64,000 bases of DNA from positions 26,963,248 through 27,027,247 of the forward strand of contig CM038467.1 of the NCBI GenBank assembly GCA_021464415.1, written 5' to 3'. Positions 32,594 to 41,621 of the stretch are shown in pieces. This stretch comes from Lonicera japonica. Taxonomy: Eukaryota > Streptophyta > Magnoliopsida > Dipsacales > Caprifoliaceae. The position numbers and the translations under genes were made by a program. The notes below the pieces were generated by a model. That model searched no databases. It had not been told where the DNA came from and saw only the letters and a list, made by a program, of their open reading frames with translations. Each line of letters starts with the position of its first letter. Position 1 is the first letter of the stretch.

Positions 32594-33677
32594 TAGTGGC
32601 GGAGCCAGAAATTTTGTTTAGGGGGGGGGGGGCCAATTTTTTTTTTTTCAAGAATTTTCTAAACCAATATTGAATCAACCACAATAACCAAAAAACAAAT
32701 ATATTAATCTCAATATTAACTTATCAAATGACAATCTAATAAGCAAATTAACTTTAATAACAAAATTTATAATCAATATTTAATAATTTAATAAACAAAT
32801 CAACATTAATAAATAATAACCAATAAACAAATATATTTCTTCATTCTGTTCTGAAAAATAAAAAATGATATACTAAAATTAATTATATATCTTAAAATAT
32901 TTTTATCAACTCAATATTCAACCTATTATAACCAACAAACACATATATTAATCTAAATATTAATTTATTAAATAATAATCTAATAAGCAAATTAACCTCA
33001 ATAATCAAATTTAATATCAATATTTAACAATTTAATAAGTAAATCAACATCAATAATCAAATTTAATATCAATATTTAACAATCTAAGAATGAAATCAAT
33101 ATTAATAAATAATAACCAACAAACAAATATATTAACAATTTAAGAAGCAAATAAACATTAAAACACCTGATTCTTAATATTCAAAAATTTAAAACAAAAT
33201 GTATAAGATTATAAAAAAGAAATCTAACCTAAAATACCGGAATAAATAAAGAATAAAGATGGAGAGAAGAGCCACCGCCTGCTGCTTAAAAATAAAAAAA
33301 AAATTGAACAGAAGAAGCAGTCACAGTGGAGACTAAATAAAAAAAGGAGAGAAAGGGGAGAAGACAGAAGGGAAGAAGACGGCTGTTGCTGCCGGCTGCT
33401 CATCTAATTTATATCTTATAACCTAATGTATATTACCAACTTACACCTCCAACTTATAAAGCTTATTACATGACCCCCCTTCCAAACCTTCGCACCAGAC
33501 TTTACACTCTTACCCCATATTACAACACCTGCCCCTGATCTTATAAGCTTAATTGCACACATCACTCTCGCCCAGAATTACACAATGGCCCCTGATCTTT
33601 TTTTTCTCGCACAAAACCCCCTATACTCCCTAAAATTTTTCCAAAAGTTCAGGTGGGGCTACGTGCCTCCGCCCCTG
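32594..33677. mobile_element. hAT element A (deletion derivative) with perfect 8-bp TSD
   Basis: Ends TAGTGGCGGAGCCAG and GCCTCCGCCCCTG. CCTAGGAG flanks both sides exactly (32586-32593, 33678-33685). A 12-G run starts at 32621. The interior shares TGATATACTAAAATTAATTA and AATAAGCAAATTAAC blocks with element B (35038), but the coding part kept in B is missing here. Confidence 0.85.
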
Positions 33678-33699
33678 CCTAGGAGTAATCATCTCCATT

Positions 33700-33957
33700 T
33701 GCGTAGGGCAACCCTTAAAAAAAAGAATGAAAGTGATTGTGGTCTAGGGAACACGCCCCCTCTTATAACGCGAACTGTTTATAATATGTGACATGGAGCC
33801 CATGTGGCCATTGGGTCTTAACATGGTGAGTAACTTTCCCTTTGATACTGTATTAGATTTCATAGCATCCAATTGGTACTGGGTGGAGTAGCCCATCCAT
33901 CTTATGTATTGTTTTGTGATGATTCATTTTCACGATGTGGGATTTATAGTCATAACA
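33700..33957 (-). mobile_element. TRIM-type LTR remnant (Katydid-like), minus strand
   Basis: Read on the minus strand from 33957 it begins TGTTATGACTATAAATCCCA and continues CACATCG, then GATGGGCTACTCCACCCAGT and ACCAATTGG. This arrangement is known from widespread plant TRIM LTRs that start TGTTAAGAGTCCCACATCG. No primer site or second LTR was found and the inner boundary is uncertain. Confidence 0.45.
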
Positions 33958-33964
33958 ACTGGTT

Positions 33965-34150
33965 AATCCTAAGTAATTTTACCATTTTCCAAAACTCACT
34001 CTTCGATTTACTCAGTTTTTCTTACTTATTGTAATATAAGTATTGCCAATGATATACATTTGTTTGAAACATTAAAGTTATCAACAATTTGCAAAATTTC
34101 TCTGTCTTCAACTTGCAATATTTAATACAATGGTTATAACTCTGATTAGT
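33965..34150. repeat. orphan copy of the NLR-relic 3' flank
   Basis: TAAGTAATTTTACCATTTTC, ACTCACTCTTCGATTTACTC and GCCAATGATATACATTTGTT match 24790-24985 in order and orientation, but no LRR sequence precedes it. Instead it is preceded by a TRIM LTR and hAT element A. Confidence 0.7.
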
Positions 34151-34339
34151 GGCAAAGTTAGGGTTTAATATTAAGTGGGCAAAAAATAAACAAAAAATAA
34201 ATTTGATGCACAATTAAATACATTCATAATAACATAAAATAAGATAGGCAAAGTATAATTTTTATTATAACTAACACAAAATAAGTTAGACAAAGTGTAA
34301 TTTTTCTTCTAAATTAAAGTGGATAAAGTCTAAGAACCA

Positions 34340-34450
34340 AGTATGGCCTAGTGGTCACTACATTAGAATCAATGATGGGTTCGACTGTGAGTTCCCCAGG
34401 TCGGACCCTAGGTCAAATCCCGCCAGATGTAAAAACCTTTGGTCACCAGC
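34340..34450 (+). repeat. tRNA-derived SINE
   Basis: A pol III A-box TGGCCTAGTGG at 34344-34354 and a B-box GGTTCGACTG at 34378-34387, properly spaced and oriented, followed by a non-tRNA body (CCCCAGGTCGGACCCTAGGT, ATCCCGCC). The 3' end and target duplication are unclear. Confidence 0.6.
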
Positions 34451-34637
34451 GGTGTTGTTGCTTAAAGCTATGTTATGTAAATTCTTATTAATTAAGTCCT
34501 TTGTGTTTTGTCAAGAATCTAGTCAACACATCCTTGTGTTTTAAGAAATGGTAGAAACCTCTCATTTAATTTACCATACGCACGAGTAACTAGATATTAT
34601 TGCCCTAGGTATGAGAAAAATGTTATATAAATGTGGT

Positions 34638-34975
34638 CAGGGGTGGACCAAGACCAAGGATTTTAGTCCAAGTGGGGTGAAAATTGTACTACAATCCCAT
34701 TAAAGTCATCAATGTTTTTGTTCTTTTAAGTTCAAGCACTTCTAATTAAACATAAAATGCATAATGGGTTTTAAAATTTGACAGTATTTAAGACCCTAAG
34801 CTTGTCACCATGACCATATTATTAAACTGTTAGACCATTTTTCATTTCTGCTAAACTTTTCTCCTCAAATTATATATTTGAATCGCACACGTATGCATGT
34901 ACAATTAATTCAGTATCATATTAGGTAATAAAATCCTAACCCCCCCCCCTTTGGCCTCGTATAGGTCCACCCTTG
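34638..34975. mobile_element. hAT element C (338-bp MITE) with perfect 8-bp TSD
   Basis: Ends CAGGGGTGGACCAAG and TAGGTCCACCCTTG. AATGTGGT flanks both sides exactly (34630-34637, 34976-34983). Terminal motifs (AGGATTTTAGTCCAAGTGGG) resemble elements A, B and D. No coding content. Confidence 0.8.
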
Positions 34976-35037
34976 AATGTGGTTAGCACTATACGCATAA
35001 TATATGCACGTATGTACCTGATATATGATGTTATTAG

Positions 35038-35984
35038 CAGTGGCAGAACCAAGAATTTTGTTCAGGTGGGGCCAAACTAATAACGCAACAAGAATTTTTT
35101 GCATATACTTAACCCAGGATCACTTTGAAGCTCTAAATTGGAAAAAACATTTAGAGTAGTGGAATCAACATTCGAACCAAAGGAACCTATATTTGACGGA
35201 GTAGAATCGACATTTGGAAATGTGGATTCAAGATTTGGAGTAGAACTCGAACCAACATTTTGAGAAGTAGAACTTACTTATACTTTACTAAAATATTTCT
35301 CCATTCTGATTCTGAAAAATTAAAAATGATATACTAAAATTAATTATATATTTTGAAATATCTTCATCAACTCAATATTCAACTTACTATAATCAACAAA
35401 CACATATATTAATCTCAATATTAATTTATCAAACAACAATCTAATAAGCAAATCAACCTCAATAATCAAATTCAATATCAATATTTAATAATCTAAAAAG
35501 CAAATCAACATTAAAACATCTAAATCTTAATATTCAAAATAAATAAAAAAAAATAGTATAAGATTCTAAAAAAGAAATGACCTAAGAGGCTAAGAGACGC
35601 AGAAAAAGAAGAAGAAAAAAAAGAAGGAAGCCGAGTATAGAGTGCGAAAAAGGGCCAAAACAAATAGATAATGAAGATGTAAAAAGGAAAGGAAAAGTGC
35701 TAATGTGCTGGTGCTGCAGCCGAAAAAGAGGCTGCGACTAACAGCATGAGGCAAATAAAAGAGACTGAATGTTTAGCTGCTAATAATACACCTGACCTAG
35801 ACTTAATTACAAAACCTAGCCCCCATACTTATGCAGCAAATCGCACGAAGGCCCCTTATCCATTAAACTTTCTAAATTACATAAATGCCCCCTAATTTTT
35901 ACACTGTCACACAAAAACCCATATACTCAATAAAAATTTATAAAAAGTCCAGGGGGCCCTGGTCCCCACGTTGCTCCGCCCTTG
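35038..35984. mobile_element. hAT element B with TSD and a transposase remnant
   Basis: Ends CAGTGGCAGAACCAAG and TTGCTCCGCCCTTG. The flanks are GTTATTAG (35030-35037) and GTTATTAC (35985-35992), 7 of 8 identical. It shares long interior blocks with element A. The minus strand holds the N-terminal part of a TTF-type zinc-finger transposase. Confidence 0.8.
35100..35304 (-). pseudogene. N-terminal remnant of a hAT TTF-type zinc-finger transposase
   Basis: The minus strand starts MEKYFSKV (ATG at 35304), then a stop, then an open Ser/Thr/Asn-rich stretch: QNVGSSSTPNLESTFPNVDS, TPSNIGSFGSNVDSTTLN and NLELQSDPGLS. The MEKYFxK start, low-complexity 'NVDSTT' region and 'L-x-x-DPGL' motif are the usual N-terminus of plant TTF-domain hAT transposases. 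The zinc finger and catalytic domain are absent. Confidence 0.6.
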
Positions 35985-36312
35985 GTTATTACACTATAAA
36001 AGGAGAAGGAAAAATTAAAAACTTTAAGGTACTAGGGTACACAATAATTCTACTAACGTTACTACACCATCTGGCACTTTTTAAGAAGCAAGATTATCAA
36101 CACTACAACTCATGATACGCTCAATGCGTGTGCAAGTAATACTATACTTGATTATTGCTGATATTACGTAAATGTTTGAAATATTTACTTTTTAAGAGTG
36201 GTGTATTTGGCTGGTACCGCAGATAAAAGGATTGTGGGTATACTTTTTACACTGTCTTCTCATTTGATTCAAAAGAACCAACTGCACTTTAAAAAGTGGC
36301 CTAGTTGATTTT

Positions 36313-37075
36313 GGGTGTTCAAATGCACCCACAGAATCAGTTTTCTCAAATATCACCCCATCAAATTTTAAAAAATCTTGCACTTCACCCCAGTCTAAAA
36401 CAATGTAAAGACTAAGTTTTGTCGCTAAAAGTAAAAAAATTTTATTATTTTTTTCATTAATATAAGTGTCTGAAGATCAAAATTAATTATAATAAATACA
36501 TTTTAAGAATTATATGATATTTCATACTTTTATTATTCATATATAGTTATTATTCATATTTTAAATTTGTTTACAAATTTTATTTTTACCAAATAAGTAA
36601 ATATGAGTTTTAATTTACGACATCAAAAATATTAAAAGTCGAAAGTTGATCAATATATATACAGATGTTTGAATACAAAAGAAATTTGAAAGTCGTTTCC
36701 GTTAAATTTAGGTCATCCTTTATTTTTTAAGCATTTTGAAAATTTATTAGATTTTCAACACATAAAATAAAACAAAAATTAAATTAATTCTTTTATAATA
36801 TATATGAAAATTTAAACATTAATTATAATTAAAGAAAAGCCTGAAAAGCCCTTAAGTATTTTTTCTTTATTAACTTTTTTTATACATACTTACGAAACTC
36901 TCTCTCTCTAAAACGTACATGGAGTGATATGGAGTAATAAGTTAGGTTAGATTGCAAAGGCTTAGCGTTGATTAACTAATTAATTAACAAAAGAAAATTA
37001 AGTTACTATATAAATATGTCACTTCACTGCATCAAAGATGCTAAAGATATTAGAAGATCATTTTATTTTTATCAA
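36313..37075. mobile_element. inverted relative of the 14098-15166 element
   Basis: Starts GGGTGTTCAAATGC, the complement of the right end at 15166. Long blocks match in inverse order (TTACTCCATATCnCTnCATG, TTTGCAATCTAACCTAACTT, TGACATATTTATATAGTA after complementing). Its far end runs into another family member at 37113. The gap 35993-36312 holds nothing recognised. Confidence 0.6.
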
Positions 37076-37112
37076 AAATATTAGAACAAAGATACAAGGA
37101 AAAAAAACTTGC

Positions 37113-37500
37113 ATATTCTTAAATGCATCTACAAAATTTGTCTTTTCACCCCGGGTGTCATTAAATGATTTTGTAATGACTTAAAAACTTTTCTTCTTTC
37201 TTTTTAAAAAATGATCTTTCGTGAAAATGAGAAGAAAATGACTTTCGATTTCTAAGTATTTAATTTTTTTGACTGGGGATGTAGATAATTTTTAGAATTT
37301 AAATATTGAAATAATAAAAACCAGTGACGTTAGACAAACATTTTTTAGCTTTAATATTGTATAACTTAACGGAAATTGAGAAAGGTTTGTCACACAGAAA
37401 TAAAAATCGCACTGTATTTATTATAAACGAAATATATGTCAAATTAGTGGCAGTATAGAAAGTGGGGTGAGAAGAATGGGGTTTAAGCATTTTTTAAAGA
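37113..37500. mobile_element. third, shorter member of the same TIR family
   Basis: Left TATTCTTAAATGCATCTACA with CTTTTCACCCC faces right GGGGTGAGAAGAATGGG with TTTAAGCATTTTTT. These are the same terminal motifs as in the 14098 and 36313 elements. The AAAGGTTTGTCACACAGAAA block inside recurs at 37716, just outside. Confidence 0.45.
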
Positions 37501-37739
37501 TTAACGTAATTTTGACCCGCCTTCTCTCAAATATCAGGAAATTTTCAGTGTCTGAAATCTTACATACTCATATATCGAAGATTTCAACAGATAATGAAGA
37601 AAGTCGTGTTGAAATTGGACTAACGATGAAAAGGAGGGCAAAAGCGATAAAGAAGAACAATTGCTACTAAAGAAGAAAATGCGGTGACTGGGGATGATCC
37701 AGTATGTGGGGATAAAAGGTTTGTCACACAGAAATTCGC

Positions 37740-37861
37740 ACTGTCGGTCTAGCAAAAGAGCCCGCGGAAAAGAAAGAAGAGCCTGATGAGGAGATAAAGA
37801 AGAACACTACTAAAGAAGAGCACATGATGTATGATAAATATCTTACCAGAGGACCCAATAG
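37740..37861 (+). other. possible orphan exon, charged peptide
   Basis: The frame AKEPAEKKEEPDEEIKKN then TTKEEHMMYDKYLTRGPN ends at AATAG|GTAAGT, a strong donor. A pyrimidine-tract acceptor is near 38050 (TTAATTTTCAG). No family recognised and the upstream frame is broken. The stretch 38100-41050 shows no other gene; a GC-richer patch at 38300-38520 has no recognised content. Confidence 0.25.
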
Positions 37862-40800
37862 GTAAGTGTGGATGGGCGTGACAATCTTAGATTGAGAAAA
37901 GGTTCTCGAAAACAAGTTAAAATACTTGTTATGAGATTAATAATCGCTATATAGATACATGACTAAGCGATTTTTAAGTAAAGCGTGATTAACTCGGTTA
38001 AACTCCATTTGGATTCCTTTAGCAAATGCAGACTTTTATTTTTAATTTTCAGGATGTAGTGGCCTCTAGGTTGTCCGTGGCTTGCTGTTTTTCTTTCAGT
38101 CGAGCAACTCTGTTGTTCATCCTCTTTCTTGCTCTTCCTATTGATGGTGAGCAGTCTTGAGGGTCAGTTGTTCCAGACCAGCTATAGTATATTATCTATT
38201 GAATAGTTCTTCTCTTTGCTTCTAAAAAATGACTGTTAAATCCTGGAAACAGGATGGAGTATTAAACACTTATGCATGATGTCACTAATTTTGGACAAGA
38301 TCTTTATTTACCATAATAACAAGGACCAACCTCCCCCTCTCTTTCTCTCGCAACAGAAAAATCCAGGTGAAACTTGAAGTCAAATCTCCCAAACCCGGTG
38401 ACCGTTCCACATCTCGTGGTATTTTGTTCCCAACCTATGGGAGCGCCATTTAGGCCAAAAAGACAGGGTTTCCTGACCTTGTGCAACTTCACCTACTGCC
38501 TTTACTAATCATTCAGCTAGGCTTTCAAAGCACGACAAATAAGTTATATTCCTTTTCTTTTCGTTCTATTTTTCTAACACTAGGACCCATATTTTCTGCC
38601 ACAACTTTTCTGGAATTAGAAACATCAACGTGTTCTTGAACAACCACTGTAATCTCTAAAATAAAAAAAATAAAATTCTATAATCACCCTTGTCCACTGA
38701 ACAATATTCATATGCAATCAATGTTCAAGAAAATGGTGGCAAAACATGAACGTATTGGTCCGTTCAATTTGGCCAAAATCTTAGACATAAATATGTGGTA
38801 CTAAGATGTTTCCCTATTTCATATAATTCATTAAAAAAAAGAGTTATTAAAAAGAATTTCACAAACAGGGAATCTCTGCTACGATATTAGGGATGTCACA
38901 AAATTATACATGCATAACAGATGAATGTTAATGGAGATCACTGTAATCTCTCAACACCAAGTGTTTGTTATCACAATATATATATATCAACACTAAATTT
39001 CTTCTAAGCCTTAGCCTCTCTTTCAGTTTATTACTCTCTTTAAAATTTGCCAGTTGTTATTCGCAAAGTTCTCTGTTACATTCCTCCATATGTCGTTAAT
39101 TTTATTTTATACATTTACTCTTTCTTGTTTTATTGCACTTGCTGCGTTTTAGTATTTCACAAAAGTTATTAAATTCATTAATAAAATAATAACAAATAAA
39201 GAAAACATATTATCGAGCATAAAATTCAATTGATAATTATAAAAATATCATAAAATCGGTTATATAAAAATATCATAAAAGTACCAAAAATAATATAGCG
39301 CTTATATAAATAATAGATATACAGTTTGATGATGTATAACATGAATGTTTTACCACTATACCAAACAATAATATAACACTAACAAAAATAATAGATTATA
39401 TAGCAGCAAAAATATTAAAATGGTAAAAAAAATAAAAATTTAACATGAATATTTTACTGAGTCACAACTACAATATATTCATTTTTTTTTGTCTTAAACA
39501 TTAAACATAATTATAAATAAACAAACAAGTTTTAGAATATATAAGTTAATGTAAATTTAATTTATAATGTTAAAAGCATTCAAGTAAAGTGAAGTTTAAT
39601 ATACATACATTTATAGTGAGCTTTAGAACAAATTTCTAAGCTTTGTAATTTTAAGCAATATATTAAAAATTTGTTATGAAGTTTTATAAAAGTCTTGTAC
39701 AAAATACTTAATTCAACGCAAACTCTAATTTGTTAAATTATTTTAAATTTATTTGGAATACTAGTATTCATATAAAAATATATGGAGTTATAAAGGCAAG
39801 TTTTCCTCCCCTAAAAGCAAGTTTCTCTTTGAGCACAATTAATAAAGGCACATAGTTGGGCCAAGCTGAATCACAAGCCTAATCATTTGATCGGCCCATA
39901 CCAGAAGACTTGGTACATTCTCTCTCCCCATATTCAGTGTAGATGTATAATTCAAATGCATTTCAAATATGATCTTTGGTACATTCTTTGGAATAAATCT
40001 TCCACTGTTTTAAAAAGACGGTTCACTTTGAATTTGGTAAAAAATTTTTTATCAAACATCGAATTTCAATCTATCAATTGTCAAGGCAATTCATTTTCTA
40101 TTGTAAGATATATTATATGATTATGCCTCGAAAAAAGAAATAGAACAATCAATTTGAGACATACAAAAATAAAATTGAAACTATCTTTCTGAGACGGAGA
40201 AAACAGCATATTTCTCTTTATATATTTTTTATAACCTCCTTTACTAATGTGGATTTGTTACCCCTCATTTATTTCACTTTGCACTTTTAATTAACACCCC
40301 TTATTTAAACATAATTAATGGTAAAAAACAAAAATTAGTTATTGTAGTGAGATGTGATATATTGATTATGTACTAAAAAAAACTAAATGCTAAATTTGAG
40401 ACATCTCAAAATTGAGAGCTCAAGTTTTCATTGCGTTTGCGATTTCCTTTGTGCAAATGTACTACATATAATAAATAATTGCTTCTTTAGAAGGACGATA
40501 TACATCTCAAAGCATTGTTAGAAAGTTCCCTGCAAGATGTGTCAAGTCAGAACTTAACGTTAAGGTGAAAAATTATTTTTCAATATTTTAGCATTTCAAG
40601 GGGAAAAAAAACAGAAAAAAGTTCAAATTATCCTCATTAACCATTTAGCATTATCTTTCACTGCAAATTTTATGATAATGTAGAATAAGGTAGAAAAATT
40701 CATAGTTCGTATGACACAAAAACCTCTTTTTAGCATACAACATTAATCTACTATTGGAGTTATTGAAGATGAATAACAAAATTTCCTTCTTAGAACAAAC

Positions 40801-41057
40801 AACAACAAATATACAGATAATATTTGTGTTCACTATAGACAATCTGCAAACAAAGACATACCAATATGATCAAAGAGGAGATTATAAAAGTTGAATATCG
40901 TCTTAGTCTTATTCTTCGAGCGCCACATTGAGAGCGCACACGGTTGCCGGTAAATTGCCTGGTTTCCCCTATCTGTTAGTGCCATGTGAAGCGGAGTTAT
41001 ATTAGATGTTTAAGAAAGTCGCGATATAGTAATTGAAATTTGCATAACACCATGCAA

Positions 41058-41161
41058 GGCCTCATTTGGTACGGGACGAGATATTTTTGAACTTGTGTGT
41101 TTTTGTTGAGATTTTTTTTCACCCAGGTGAGAAATGTTATGCCCAGGACCAAATGAGGGCC
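41058..41161. mobile_element. short Tourist-like MITE (~104 bp)
   Basis: GGCCTCATTTGGT faces ACCAAATGAGGGCC with CAA/TAA flanks (41055-41057, 41162-41164). Too short to code. It lies 460 bp downstream of the CNL stop codon. Confidence 0.55.
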
Positions 41162-41394
41162 TAAAAGAATAGAACTGAGTAATGGCCTCCAGTTGCTTCT
41201 AAGCACAGCTGAAATTTGAACACAATAAGTCAAGAAAATTTCTCAAAGAAGAAATACATTTACGAAATATATAAACATTACATTTCTCAAATATATATAT
41301 ATACACCGGAGTCTCTCTCTAAAGGGCATCCTTTCTTTTAACCAAGGAACATACTACCCTTTTGAGTTGATATATAAATGATTTGAGTATTTTG

Positions 41395-41451
41395 ATGAAA
41401 TTTGGTGGAGATCATCTCCACGACCAATAGATCATCTCCACCAAATTTCAT
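41395..41451. repeat. perfect 18-bp hairpin downstream of the CNL gene
   Basis: ATGAAATTTGGTGGAGAT pairs perfectly with ATCTCCACCAAATTTCAT across a 21-base loop. It is the core motif of the foldback family seen at 19219-19615, about 170 bp past the stop codon of the minus-strand CNL, so it may be transcribed in its 3' UTR. Confidence 0.6.
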
Positions 41452-41621
41452 TAAAAAAAACAAATGCAGTCAGGAAGTGAGAGACGAAATATTGATGTAT
41501 GTGCCTTTTAGATGATTCCACCAAATTTCTACTACTGTAAATCATAATATATACACAGTTGTTTAAGCATGCCTAATATCAGATGATCCGAAGGTACTTC
41601 AAATTTGCAAAGGTAGAGGAA

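Noticed and set aside
34338..34460. True tRNA gene
   Set aside because: A- and B-boxes are present but the sequence cannot form a cloverleaf, so SINE is the better call.
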